Assembly (NCBI RefSeq): GCF_902148845.1
Contig: NC_043755.1
Span: 6,369,790 to 6,433,789 of the forward strand
From: Salarias fasciatus
Lineage: Eukaryota > Chordata > Actinopteri > Blenniiformes > Blenniidae
Direction of reading: 5' to 3'
DNA: 64,000 nt
The stretch's first letter is position 1; the number at the start of each line of letters is the position of its first letter. The position numbers and the translations under genes are program-made. Below the pieces are notes generated by a model. The model ran no database searches. It was not told the DNA's origin and saw only the letters and a list, made by a program, of their open reading frames with translations. This document shows, one piece after another, positions 21,525 to 36,500 of this stretch.

Positions 21525-24500
21525 ATGTCTTGGGACTTTTTTGTACCGGTGTACGTGGGGGACCTGGTGAAGACAGGAGGGATCAATCAGTACGTCGTTC
21601 AAGACGTGGTCTCCCCAAAACATCTGCCATCCAGTCTCAGTAGTAAGTCATGAACTTTTAAAGGTACTTCTTGTGTTATTCGGACTGAGGTATAATGAAG
21701 TGCTTACTCTTGTCATCTACACAGGATTCAAGGCAGCCTTGAGAAGCCAGGGTCCTGTGTGTATATTGGAACACTTTGACACAGGCTACAGTGTGCTACA
21801 GTAAGTGTTGAACAGGCACCGCTTGCTTAAACAGTTAAACCACCCTTAACTGGTGTGATTTCATTTTTTTAAGGCACTACAATTCAGTGGATCTGGCTGT
21901 GAAAGAAGATGCTCTGGAATTGTTGATACAAGGTAAGACCTATTTGATGTGTTCACCGTGTTTCAAGTATTATGTCCTATGCTGCATTGTCTTGTCTTTC
22001 TCCACAGTGGTCAGTGGCCTGTCCACTTCTCTCCCGGCACTCCTGGTCTCCACTACCCTGTCAGCAGCAGAGCGCAAAGAGAAACTTAATGCAGTCAAAA
22101 TGAGTGTCTTCTTGCTCTGCAAACTCACAGAGAGCCTCGAGAGTGAGTCATATAGACAAAGCATTGTCACAGCACCTGGGAAGGTATGAATACTATAAGA
22201 TTTCTTTCTTTTTTTTTATCATGCCTATTACTGAAATTCGATGCCTAAGCGCTGAAAATGTCCACTGATGAGACCATGGCAATTTTTATGATTGGTCAGA
22301 CCGATGGGCTGCAGTCTCTGGTCTGCTGTTTGGTGGGTAATCTTGGTAATGCAATGGAGTTTTATTGCAGGACTGTAAGGGCCCACGCATAGTCAAATCG
22401 TCACTTTCTCCAACATTGTTCCCCTCAAAAGAAATTGAGTGGGATTAATAGGGAGATGACACACAATGTGTGAATGTGTTTGTACCAGCTGGCCAGAGGC
22501 TGTGGTCTTTGTCTGGGTTTGACTGGTATGAATTACTGTCTTTGGTAACCTGAGGACAACTGCTTTAAATTCTTGAAGTTATTACAGTGTTTTGGAGATT
22601 TGAGTGAATGCATTATGTTGAGATGGATTGAAATGATTGTTGTTCTTTTATGGTGCAGAGTGGTAAAAAAGGAAAAAGTAGTGAAGGACTGCAGCAATGG
22701 GACTCGGAGAGAGAGACGGTACTCCAAGCCCTCGTGCAGCTCCTTCAGCTGGATATCCGTTCCCTCTGGAACCTTTCACTGGTTGAAGAAGAGTTCATCA
22801 GGTATTGTCCTGTCTGTTGAGCTGTAGATATGACAGAGTTACACTGTCATGGCTCGGTTGGTGTCATTTCCGACTTTTTTTTTCCGGATTGCTTCCCAGC
22901 ATTGTGTGCCTAATGGCCTGATTTGAAAACAGCCTTCGCTGATGATGTCATGGTTAACCAAATTAAAGTATCTTGGAGTGTTAATGTAATACAATGGGAT
23001 CATTTGTTCGCAGTCAGTATACTCTTTGTCAGCGGAGAGGAAATTCAGTGTTTTTATTTTACAAGAAATGCATGACAGCTCAGTTATTTCTCTTATCACT
23101 ACTCATTATTTCATCTCTACATCACTTTGTGTGTTTGAATTATGCTTAATCTGTTCTACCTGTAGATAACTCAAAGATGACCAACTTTATTTCTCCTTGT
23201 TCTTTAAGCTGTGTGAGCTGCTGCTGCTACAAGCTCCTTGAAAACCCAACTATCGGCCACGTAAAGAGCAAACCCACCAGAGACAGCATCATCCACCTGC
23301 TGGGGTTACTTATCAAGAAGTACAACCACCTCTTGGGTTAGTCTGCCACTAATACAAAGCATCATTATGAACAAGACTTGTTATCATTGGAAATATTTGG
23401 CAGAATGTCAGATAACATTTTATTTGTGTATCTATGAATTCATACAGGCGCGAGTGTGAAAGTGATCCAGCTGTTGCAGCACTTTGAGCAGTTGTCATCC
23501 GTGTTTGCTCAAGCTGTGTCTGTGTGGAGCACCGAATATGGAATGAGAGCGATCATCGGAGAAGTAATCAGGTCTGTGCGTGATTTGATTGTACGTTTGA
23601 ATCACCATTTGTTTTACTAATTGGTTTTGTCGTAGCAAATGGCTGTTTAGTTGGAAGTTTGATTTATTTTATTTCCTCTTTCATGCAGAGAGATTGGGCA
23701 GAAGTCGAGTGAGGAGCTTGCCAGAGAGGGGTCAGGGGTCAAGTCTTTTGCCACCTTCCTTTCAGAACTCGGCACCCTTGTGCCCGAACTAATGATCCCC
23801 TACATTAGTGTCCTCATCACACATTTGGAAGGAGAGGTTTGTATAGTGAACATTTAATCATCGAGTAACAAATTTTAGAGACATTTTACCTGTAAACCAG
23901 TAAAAGGTTGAGTATTTATTGGTTGAATGCAGTTTAATTTTTTTTTAAGACAAATGATCCAACTTTCAAGGAAACATTTCATATATGGAGTGACTGTTTG
24001 GTTCACGTTTTGCCCCGTGATGAGACCAAGGCGAATACGAGCTCATTGAATGAGAGCTGGGTTCTTCTTGTCTTGACTGGCAGGTAATCTTGGCAGTGCA
24101 GGGGAGGTTTCCTGTTCTGCTGTAAGGGCCTGCCCACAGCGATTTGGCTCAACCTCAATTACTCTTCTACAGTCAGAGTGGAGTAATTGCTGGGATGATG
24201 TCGACAGTGTGCCTGGTTTATGTGTTTGTTTGTTCTGTGTGTGTTTGTGTGTATGGGTGCAGAAGATAAGGAGTTCAACCAGCTTCTCTTGCTGTTCACT
24301 GAGCAATGAGTTTTGTCTTTGGTAATCTGAGGGCAAACTTTGTAATTTAGTTTAAATTTCAGCTCTTGGTGCATGTGTATAAACTAAGATGTGAATTTAT
24401 GGGGATCGTTTGTGATTTTCTGTTTCTTGCCGTGTCCCAGAGCCATTCGATGCGTGTCGCCGTCTGTGAGGTGCTGGGAGAGATCCTGGTGCGGGTCCTG

Positions 24501-27500
24501 TGTGGCGACGGGCTCGACGAGACGGGTAAAGCAGACCGCGATCGCTTCTTCGACACGCTGCAGGAGCACCTGCACGACACGCATTCTCACGTCAGAGCGC
24601 GCGTGCTGCAGGTCTACACACGCATCGTCAACAGCAAAGTACGTTTCCAGTCCGCAAACGGTGTGTGAGAGCATCGGCTGGAAGACCCTCGTGGTGATAA
24701 CGAGTGTGCTTGTGTTCAGGCTCTGCCTCTCACTAAGTATAGTGAAGTGATGGAGCTCGCTGTCGGCCGGCTGATGGACAAATCTATAAATGCGGTGAAG
24801 AGCGCAATCCAGCTGCTGGCAGCCTTCATAGCACACAATCCTTACAGCTGCAAGGTAACGCAATGAAACGTCTTTAAAAACAATTATTGGATTAAATTGC
24901 AACCTGAGATTGTTTTTGTGTGTTGCAGCTCAGCAGTGCAGACCTGAAGAAACCGCTGGAGAAAGAGACGGCGAAACTCAGAGAAATGAAAGAAAAATTA
25001 GGGGGGCAAAGACCAGGTAAATGCTAAACGCCAGTGATGATTAGAAAATGGCTTTAAATTCGCAATCATCTGTTAGTCAATGCAACTGTTTATCACAAAT
25101 TTCCATGAATTGCTTTTCATTAGCAGATAAGAACAGAGAAAAATGTGCTGCAATTAGGACAAAACGTGAATTGAAAACACAAGATGTCATAAATTCATTA
25201 TTTAAAACAGAATTCAGAGGAGGTAGAAATTAAAAGCAACACAGGAGTTAAAGAGCAAGAGCGGCATAAATTAAGTGTCTGCTTCTCAGGAACCTGAAAG
25301 AAAAGTCTTCAATTTGAAGACTTTAAACTAGTTTCAACTCAGTTGGAGTTTTCGTGTCTTTGAGCTTGATAAATATGTGATACATAAAAACATTATTCTA
25401 AATTTCTTAGAACGGAACGCAAGTCTGAGGCAAAGGACATCACAAAAGAATGAGCCCTAAACTTTTCAGAGCTTTGTGGAGCACCATTAGTATTTTAAAG
25501 TCTTTCTTTTTTATATATAGAAGTCAGTACAAAGACCTATTCATCTTGTCATTGAAGTTCCACATACAGTTTTGTCTGTTTTCAGTCAGATTCCTATTAC
25601 TTTTTTTATTTCCTTACTTTCAGGTAAAACTGTAGTCCAGTCAGTTCTTCTTGTGACATTCTTCCAACAAACAGCTTCAGAAAACATTCTGTCATCTGTG
25701 GAAACAACATTTTAATATATTAACAGTACTCTATTAAAAAAAAAATAAACTGCTTTTTCATGGCAAGTTTGCGTTTCGCCCAATGATGAGACCAAGGCGA
25801 ATACGAGCCTCACTGAATGAGAGCCGGGCGCCTCTCGCTGTGACTGGCAGGTAATCTTGGCAGTGCAGGGGAGGATTCCTGCACTGCTGTAAGGGCCTGC
25901 CGACACTGACTTGGCTCGTCCCAAATGATTCCTCTACAGTCACAGTGGAGTCACCACGGGACAGAGCTGACAGTTTTTGTTTGTTTGTTTGTTTGTGTTG
26001 TTTGTGTGTCTGTCTGTGTGTGTGAGTATGTGTGTCATTAGCACAGAGGTCACCCCGCTCTCGTTTCCCTTCAGTAGGCTGTGATTTGTTTCTTTGGTAA
26101 TCTGAGGGTCAGAGTGAGAAAGTTACTCGTGAGTGTGCCTGAGGGTCCTTCACTTCAAAATGCGCCCAACATTTTAATTAGAAGATTGAAGCATCTCTAT
26201 CACTTGCATTCTGTTTAGATGAGTCCAGAATTATTGTCTAGCTGAAAAACAAGTTTATTTTTTCACACTTTTGCCTTTGTTTTTCTTTCCTCATGTGTGC
26301 CAGTGGCCGTGATCAAAGCCTCTGAGCTGTGGGCAGCCATGGAGCCTGAGCTCCTTGTTACTGTCAGGACAGAGCTTGAGCCCACAGGTGACGCTGAGGA
26401 AGAGCAGCACGAGGATGAGGAGGACGGGGATGTGGAGGAAGAGGAGGCAGAGGATCCCCGAGCAACCGCAGTGAAGATTGCTCAGTACCTCCGTGTCAAC
26501 AAATACAGGTGATGCCAGTCGCCGGCGGAGGCTCGGGTAACAGTGGCCTGACGGTGTCACTGCTTCTAGGATTCCTTCCTTTCACACTGGCAATTAGGTA
26601 GCCGCCTGAAATGTGAAATATCTTTCCGTTCTCTCAACAGGAATGCCGTTAAGCTTTGTATTAGAGCTCACAGCAGCTTCCCAGAGTCGGAGATGTTTTC
26701 CTCTCTGTCCACACTCACCTCGGGGAATCTAATGGACACTCTGGCTCTGATTTTTAAAGGTAATAGCTGCACTTTGTTCTCCCAGTGCACTTCTTTTAAA
26801 AGAGTCATTGAAATTGCATTTAAGAGAAGCAAAACTGTACGTCTTTGGGTTTCCTTTGGAATCATTTTAATTTGCACATATCTATACCTTCCTCCTTCAT
26901 GAGAGGATCAGTGAAGCAGATGTGTTTTACAGCACTAAAACATTATAGAGGTCTCTCATAATAACTTTCCTGTCAGTGGGTGATGGAAGATAACGCACAC
27001 TGAGTGAAAAAAATACTGGAAGGTTTCCTGTCACCGTCACTTGGTTACTGAGAAAACATATTTTCATTTTACACATTTACTTACATTGTAGTGCTGATGG
27101 AATGTACCAAGAGGTAAAAGAAATAGGAGTTTAAATATCACTCAAACATACGGCTGCCATGCAAAAGGAGAAGATAGTTTGTGAAAGCGTGAAGAAATAT
27201 TGACATGCAAAGAATTTATACCAATCTGTTTTTTTCTCCAAATGTCGTCTTAGCTTTCTAGAAAATTATCTATTGAGAAATTAAAAAAAAAAAAAAGACA
27301 GCAAATAAGGTAAAAAAATACCCACCATGTTGCTTCTATTTCAAAAAACAAAATCTATTTTGAATTTCAACTGCTAAAAAACATTCCAGAGTATGAAATT
27401 CAAAAAAAAAAAAAAAAAAATCTAAAATGTCATAGAGTTAAAAATGTTGCTAAATTATAGTTATTTAGTTGGTCTCTTTTGTCTTTCATTAATTGCTTCT

Positions 27501-30500
27501 CTGCTTTCTGAGCATTCCCTCAGGCATGTTTTAGTCGTGTGTGTGTTGAGCCATGTTGACCCTTCAGGTGTGCAGGTCCTCAGACTGAACAGTTTTTGAA
27601 GGTCAGCCTCTGCTCCCAGTAGGAATCATTAGATTAATCTGTGCTTTTCCAGTGGCATTTGAGTCAGAAGACAAACCTGCTCCAAAAACAATCCACATTT
27701 AACTGCATTTAAGTGCCTTTGGCTTCATAAATAAACTAAATGGATTTGCCTTAATGTATGGACCGCACAGGAATGTGTGGTCGATCAAGCATCCCCAGTA
27801 ATGTTGTAATGAATTCCAGGTTAAATTCCCATGTATCCTCCTCAGGCTCTGATGAGGATGCCTCCGAAGTGAGCCAGAATCTACCGCCGACGCCACAGAA
27901 AGAAGGTGAGAAGGAAGCCGACGGCGAGCTGAAGAAGCAGGAGATGTTGGTGCAGTACCTGAAAGACACGGAAACCTTCGCCTTACAAGTGGAGAGAGCG
28001 ATCTCTGTCATCAACACCATGCTCTACTGGAAAACAACCTCAGGTAGACAACGGTTTAGTTTCACATGGAAAAGTCTTCAAACCTTGATACTTAAAAGAC
28101 AAATTAATGTCTTGATAATGAAATAAAGCCAACAGGAGTGTGGGCGATTTGCCGTTTTTGCAACAGAAGTGTGTTGTGTCCTCAGTGGTCCAGGAGGCGG
28201 TGCAGTTCTGTGTGACTGTGTGCGAGTTCAGTGTTGCGAACTCGGTCAGCGGAGTGAGGAGAATGCTTCCTTTGGTCTGGTCCACTGACGCCGCCATTAA
28301 AGACGCTGTCGTTCAGGCCTACAGACGCCTGTATCTGAACCCTCAAGGAGACACCGTCAGGTCTGTGAAACTCCCCCATATTAGACTTAAAGCGGGTGTA
28401 TCAAATATATTTTTATTTGTTAAAATCATGAATAGGAAAATGCTGCTTTGTTTGTTCTATTCAGAAATTACATTTTAGAAAATTATGTATTTTATAAAAG
28501 AAAAATTGCTGACATTTTGAGCAAACTGTGTTTTGATCAAAGTGCATGTGTGATGTTTTCTCAGGGTGAAAGCCCAGACTCTGGTCGACAGCCTCTCTGA
28601 GCTGATAGTGGACGCCTCCCTGGGAACAATACAATGCCTTGAAGAAATTGTAAGTGACTTATTTATTCCGCGCACATGAATCATTACTCTGTAAAGTGAT
28701 TGAAAGCAAAAATAACGAGCAGTGTCTGAAAGGTGAAGGATCATAACCAGGAAACGTCTCTGCAGGTGCAGGAGTTCTTCAGCAGTTCCAGCAGCCTCCA
28801 GTCCACGGTAATCCAGGTGTTGTGGGAGAGATTTACCGGTAAACGGGAAACCTCGGGACTGAACAAACGAGCTGCAGTGCTACTGCTGGGCATGGCTGCA
28901 CGGTAAGAGGCTGGCCGCGTCACTGCGTGCTCATCAAACAAAATGAACTTACATAAGCCAGAAATATATTTGCAGATTCAGTAGATACTAGACATTCTAG
29001 TATTCTTCCCTCTGATGCGTCACTTTGAGTCACTACACTGATGTAGTATTGATTTATTTGAGCCAAACGTTTACTTTGAATGAGTTCACCAACGCACAGT
29101 TTGGCCACGTAGCGTGTGTGTGTTTTTATTTTGTATTTAATTCATATTGATTTATTTAAGATTTGAATATTAACTTTCCTCTGTGTTCACATTTCAGATT
29201 TCCCCCTTTTTTTTTTTACTCCATAAGATTTAATGCTTCATCAGCACATGTATCTTCCATGAGTATTTGCTGTTTGTGTTCTTCACCTTGAGAGCTGAAC
29301 ACGACGTTTTTCACTTTCCACCTCATGTAAAGATGTCATCATCGACTGGAAACATTGGCTTAATCTGCCTCTAAAGGATTTATTGCATACATGCTCTGTT
29401 TTAATGGCTAAAAATATACATAACACTGTCTCATGCGCCGTTTGTAAAAAAGAAAAAAAAAATACAACTTTATTATAGTGCAGTAATGAACTGCATCAAA
29501 GGTAATGTTTTTTCTTTTTTCTAAAAATAAAAAATCTTGCTGTGTATTTTCACTTCCTTTTAGATTTACTACATACAGCTTCATCCTCTTGACATTGTAC
29601 AGTTCCACTCATTAGTCAGAATACAAACGCAGCCCGGGCTCCTCGTCATTGTGATCAGAGTCACGAACATGTAACTAGGCCTCTCGCCAGTGCGTTTTAT
29701 ATATATATTTAGTGTTCCTTCTCAATTTACCTCAAAGACTGCCATTGCTGTAGGGGAGAGAGAGAGAGAGAGCGGGCGAGCGAGTGAGAGAGTAAAGAGA
29801 CTATCTGCAGTCCACCCACACTGCTGGCTCTCTTCATCCAGCTTCAGCAGCATTCATAACCTATTAAACCTTATGTGCGTCTTCTAACCCGCCCTCCTAC
29901 ATGCATTATCCGGGCAGCAGCCTAGTGCCGGCAAGGCCAGCTCAGAGCTCTCGGGGTGATGGAGAGCAGAGACGTTACTTTACTTTACATAATCGCTCTG
30001 TCACTGGAAATTGTACCATATGCACTCTACATCTCTTTGAGGAATCTGCTTCTTTGTTCCAATCCAACAGGGCGGAGAGGGAGGTGGTGCTCAGCAATCT
30101 GGACACTCTTTGTTCAGTGGCTCTGGGAGAAAAAGTGACTGAAGACTTCCTTCTGGCCAGAGACACAGTTATCACCATCTGCAGCATCACTGACCATGTC
30201 AGGGTAAGAGGTCATGAACGTAAACGGAAATCACCTTGTAAGGCAGCGTCTGAAATTGCGTTTGGCCTCTGGGGGGGGGGGTTTTAAAAGAGACATATAT
30301 GGCTTTTAATCGACTTCAAACTTTCCAGACCTTTCCTCGTGAGTCGTGATTATAAGCATCAATTTTGAAGTAATGGAGGTCGCAGCTGTACCATCATTAA
30401 ACAACTGATTTTCATCAGTGACTTTGGTTAAATATGGGGGAGTGTCAGGATGAATTAAAACTCATGACAATAACAGGGTATCTCAGTGGTAGTTAATGTT

Positions 30501-33500
30501 CATCTAGTTCTTTTTTAACTTGCTGCCAGAGGAAAGCATCATGTTCGTTCATACATCAAGGACGATGCCAAGGATTACATGTCCTGAAAAATGTGGTTTT
30601 GTGTTTGAAAAATACAGCTGGAAGAAATAATCCTTCAGTAACTGGTGACCGTCTGGACTGAGCTGTCATATTTAAAGAAATGCTAAGTGATAAAACAGAA
30701 TGTTCACCTGCCCCTGCTCTGCCTCTTCCAGCAGTCAAAAAGCGCCCCGTTCAGACTGCCTCAGGACCACCAGCTGTTCACGTGCCTCACTCAGGCCATC
30801 GCTGAAGGTGAGCACAGACTAGCGCACGTTGCCTTTAGAAGCCACTAGTTTGCTAGTTTTGTTGCTTTCAGCGCTTGAGTTTGTGTGGATATTTGTTTCC
30901 CCCAGGTGTTGTGATGGAAGACCCTTACTGGCAAAGCTTCATGGAGCAGGCGGTCCGTCTCGTCTACTTCCTGGCTGAGTCCCCCGACCAGCTGTGCTCG
31001 CGGCTGCTGCAGCGGAGCGCTCGACTCCTACTGGATCAGATTGCAGAAGGTGGCGAAGTCAATCGGGATGTTGGCCAAACACAAGATGGATCCCAAGAGT
31101 CCAGCGAACAGGGGGAACAAGGTCAGTCCCCTGAGTCTGTTTTCTGAGAAGACCATTCCGTTTTCACGGGGCCTAACGCGTTTGGATGGTACCTGTGCTT
31201 CGTCAACGATCTCTGAGTCACGCATGTGGACGTGTGTTTGTCTGGCGCAGTGAGCTGTGTGTGTCTGGCCCAGCTGCTGGCTCTGTGCGGCTGCGTGGCG
31301 TTCTGGCAGGTGTCTCACCTCGAGCGCAGCGTGAGCGCCGAGCTGCGGAGGAGGAGAGGAGAGACGGAGGAGAGGGAAGAAAAAGAGAAGGGACCAGGAA
31401 GTAAAGCAAAGGTAACCGGCTGTGCAGCTGTTTTGCGTCAGGCCGTTGAAATTGGGCGATATATTGGCTCCAGATCTTACATTTAAGCCTGTCACAAGAG
31501 CACATCAGCTTCAAAATATAAGGGGCAGAATTTGCTCTACCTTCAGAATTTCGTCAATTTCAGGACTTTAATACAACCTTTCATTTACAAGAGGATTTAA
31601 AACACACAGGACGCAGCAATCAGACTTATGCAAACTGAAAATAATACTACACAAGCATTAATACAGAGCTTAATGCCTGTAACCATTTTGCTCACTCTCT
31701 CCCACAGTCCAGCCCCCAATCCCACGAAAAAACAGAATACCGGAATTGTTGAGCTGTAGCAGTAATACTGAAGTTATGAAAGGAAAATACACAAACTGAG
31801 GCTTATTTCAGTGATGAGATATTTTAGTCTTTGAGCAGCGGAGCGAGTTAATGGGTCTCATCGAGGTGGAGAGATAATTTCACTCAATGAAGCTTTCTAT
31901 TTCAAGACTTTACATCCAATATCTTTTCATATCTGAATTTTGAAACAGAATCACTCGATGATGCAGGAATCGACACATTCCTAACTGTCATGATGGATTT
32001 AATATGCAACTGTATTCTTCATTCTTTCATTCAAAAGCAGGAGAGGAAATTTGTGTTCAAACAATATAAATCTCCAGTCTACCATTATTGCTGCGAGTGC
32101 GGTCTGTTTTTGTGACGTTGGTTTAAAAAGTCACGATTCTTTGACAGCAAGCGGCCAATGAGAGCACCATGGAGGAGGAACTGGGGTTAATCGGCGCCTC
32201 TGCTGAAGATACAGAAGCCGAGCTCATAAGAAAGATCTGCGAGACAGAATTGCTGGCAGGTGAGAAAAGCCTCTCCCTTTGTTTTTTCTGCGCTGCATTA
32301 AGCTGGAATTGAAGTCACTTCTTCATAATGGCCTTTTAATTACATTAATAACCTCCCTCCCTCCTCTGGATGTGTTTAGAGGAGAACCTGCTGAGTGCAT
32401 TCCTTCCCTTGCTGGTGAGAGTCTGCAGCTCACCAGGACGTTACTCCCACCCTCAGCTCACCACGGCTGCCTGCCTGGCCCTCTCTCAGTACATGATGAT
32501 CAGGTAAACAACGCCTCGGCTCCAACTGGGGAACTTCCACGTAGAGTAGGTTTATCACACACAAACCGAAATGGATAAGATGTCATGAAAATCAAGAATA
32601 TGCCATCTGAGACTGTGTTAATATTATATAATCTTTATTTATAGCAGCGTTCAAAGTTTTCCTCATTTTGTCACTTTACAACCACAAATGAAAATCTGTT
32701 CTATCTCATAGAATCGCTTTAAAATACAACTCGGCGAAGGCAAAATGTTTGTTGACCAACTTCCAAACGGTATCAACAGATTTACTCTGCAAATACATAT
32801 TTATTCAAATATGTTTCATGACAAAGGAGTCCCTGGCTTATCTTACTGTGATGATCTTTCTGGCACTGTCAGGATGTAATTGAGCATCGTTTTAATTGAA
32901 CTAAAGAAAACTTTCCCTGATGTGAGTTTGCGACTTCTGCTTTCAGCCCTTCGGCTTGTGAAGAGAACATCCGTCTCATGTTCACGGTGCTGGAGCGCTC
33001 CGCTCTGCCTGTGGTCCGAGCCAATGCCATCATCGCCCTCGGAGACCTGACTGTACGTTTCCCTAATATTTTGGAGCCCTGGACGCAGAACCTCTACGCC
33101 AGGTAATGTCAGACTTATTTCTCTCAGCAGCAGTTCAGTTTCATCTTCCTCACAGGATATTAAACTTCACTTCAATGCACGTTCTTAAAATAATTCTAGG
33201 TTGTTTTTGGGTTGTGTGTTTTTTTTTTTTGTTTTGTTTTTTTTTTCATCTTCTTCTTCCTTCCCACACCAGACTATGAGAAACCTCTGATGCGTGACAG
33301 TTCAGCTAAGAGGGGTGTATTGTAAATGATGTATAATGACAGCCAGCACCCCTCCAATGCTTGTGCACTGGAGCCATCTTCATCTGGATCCCCCCGCGGC
33401 GTCTCGGCGTGCGGTTCCCCTCAGCCGCTCAGCTGTTGCCGCCGTCACGACGCTCCACTGAGCCACATGATGGAAAAAGTTTCCTCTTTCCACCGCAGCG

Positions 33501-36500
33501 TTTTATTGGGGTGGGGGTTCGGAGGAGTGGAGACTAACTTTGAGACGATATGTGCCGGCAAACTCTGATACGGCTTGTGCCGTATTGTAACCTCCGTGGT
33601 TGTCATGGTTACACCCCCACCATCACTTTGTGGATTTTAGAGAAACCCGCCTCCACTTTTGAACTGAGGTGGAGCCTCAGACACGAGCGCTTTCAGACAA
33701 TGAGCGTCTTAATTACTGTGTTGCAGCGTGTGACTTTGAACGCTTGTCGTGTTGTAATTACGCCGCACAGGGGGAATCGTTTTGGACAAAGTCAAAGGTC
33801 GTCCCGAGGTCCGCGCTCGTAGCCTCGCTTTCATTATGAAAACACTCCACGGTCTCCGCTCCTCCAGCACCAAGTTCCACTGGGTTCTTGTAGCCAACTT
33901 AGAAGCTGAAGTTCTGTTTTGAACTGCGGTTTTAATTATATTGGTTTTTTGAAGTGTTCAGGACATCTAAGACATTCGGTTCTTTTGTGAGGCGTCACTG
34001 CCCTCCCAGTGTTTTCTACCTGATAAGCATGTCATAGTATTCCTTAATTGCCTCCCACCCACCCACACCTCCACTGTTCTGGAGGCTGCGGCCCTGGAGC
34101 CTCCTGATAAGCGCATTAAGAATTAATTACCCTGTTCATTGCTGTTGTAAGCCCCTGCACTGGCATGTGGAACTACCATGTCGAGGTGTCTGATCCTCCG
34201 CCAGGAGTCCTGCTCTCTGGCATAAACCTGAAATGGCTAATGAGTTTCTTTTGTTGGGTGCTATTGGGTGAGTGTAAATCCATATTGGTGTCAAGAGTGC
34301 TATCAGATTCCCCCGTCACACTCTCTCCAGTTCCATTGTGTTCAGCCAGTCCCGTGGCTGGTTTTGGTAATGTTCTGGCTGATTTCAGTTCTTCCCCCCC
34401 ACTTCCACTCACATTTCTAGCCATGCTGGAGATGTATTTCCAGGACTGACAAGGTCAGATCGATTTGAACTGGTGTGCCGTTGCTGAACAAACAATGATT
34501 GTTTCATTCATGTTGGGCACAAAACAAATCTGAGCTGATCTGACTGATCACCTGAATTTTGTGTTAAAATTCAGTAAGAAACGTCTCACTTTGATCAGGT
34601 CTTGCTCCAGGCATTCTCAAATTAGAAAGCATTATAGCTTAAAAAAATTCAATTTATTGAAAGTTGAGAGCTTAAAAGTAAAATGTCTTTCATAAAAAAA
34701 CAGGAGCTGATGATTAAATAAAGCTTCCAGGGTGTGTAGAAGGCCTTAGTGTTGCTTGGACGAGTGCCCATAGTTGTCATTTGATATCAGTACCGATGGA
34801 GTAAATGTCATAGATGTCGCACGTTGTGACGGTAATTAAATAAGTTCCTCCTCTTCCAGGCTGAGCGACGAAGTTCCCTCAGTGCGGCAGACAGCCGTGA
34901 CAGTCCTCACCCAGCTGGTGCTTAAGGACGTGCTCAAGGTCAAAGGTCAAGTCAGCGAGGTGGCCGTGCTGCTGATTGACCCCGAGCCGCACATCACCAG
35001 CCTGGCCCTGAACTTCTTCAACGAGCTGGCCGCAAAGGTAGCGCACGCTCGGGATTCCCCCGCGGCGCTGGAATATTTTGGCGGGGTTTCTAATTCTGCC
35101 CTCTGCGTTCCCCGTCAGGACAACGCCATCTACAACCTGCTGCCAGACATCATCAGCCGCCTGTCCGACCCGGAGAGAGGCATGAGCTCCGAGGACTTCA
35201 ACACCATCATGAAGTGAGCTTCGCCAGGAGACGTGTCCGCTCCGTGCAGCACGAGGAAACTTTCACTTCTCTGCCTTTAAAAAAAAAAAAGGAAAGGAGA
35301 AAAAAAAAGCGTTTGTTGTGATGTTGTCTTGTTTGCGTGGTTTTCAGACAACTGTTCTCCTACATCACCAAAGAGAGACAGACGGAGTCTCTGGTAGAGA
35401 AACTGTGTCAGCGCTTCAGGACTGCCAAGTGAGTCCATCTCCACCTCGCTCGCTCTCCTCCTCCCACCTCTAACCCGCGTCTTCGCCGTTTCTATTCTGC
35501 TCTCGGTTTCCACCTCGTTTCAAGAGCGCGTTCTGCAGGGTTTTAATTGTGGGAGCTGCAGGGGTGGACGCGTGGGTAATTACTGGGTATTTCAACAATT
35601 AAGCGAGTTTGACAATTAGAGGAAGTTCACAGTTGATTTGCCCTGTCACCTCCGGTGGCGTCTTCCCGTTCGCCGGGGATGTCATGGAAACCATCTCGCT
35701 CTATATGTTGCGGGAACGGAGACGGAACAATCGGTCGGTCCGGGCTGCAGCCTCTGACTCATAATCCATCCAACCCCAGCGCACAAAGGAAGGACGTTTT
35801 CTATTACACAACGGCAAAATGAATTTAGGTGGAAGAGGCTCCTGGGAAATGAGATTTGGCCCAAATGTCAGGACAATACCGTGTTCTTGAGTAATGAGCT
35901 TTTTGTTGTTGTTTGGGGGGGGGTTTCTACATTTTCTGTGCATTTCCCAGTTTGCTAATCGGGTTCAGTCCCTAATCCCTCCCCGCCGTGTTGCTGCTTC
36001 CCCCCTCAGGACGGAGCGCCAGTGGTGCGACCTGGCCATGTCCCTGTCTCTGCTGTCCATGTGCGAGCGAGGCTTCAAGAGGCTGCAGGAATGCTGGGAG
36101 TGCTACAGCGACAAGCTGACCGAGCCAGGCGTCTACCAGCCTCTGCTCTCCATCACCGCCAAGCTCCGCCGGGGAGCCAAGCCACAGTTTAAGGTCCAGC
36201 ATTCACTCCCCGCAGTCCTCCTCGGCTCAGCTCGAGGTGTTTATTTCAGTATTTTTCTTTGAAACGTGCCGTTTTTCCTCTGCAGGGTCAAGTGGACGAG
36301 TTTGAGAAGCGTCTCACTGCAGTCCACACTCGAGGGCTGGAGAACGTCGAAAGCCCCGAGATGGACGAGGAGAACCAGAAGGCAGGAAGCTCCACCGAGA
36401 AGACGGCCATGCGGACGCCGCTGCCCACCCGAGGCCGGCAGAAGTCAAAGAGAGGTCAGAGCCGATCCCGTCTGTTAGATTTAAACATTCAGGAGCCACT

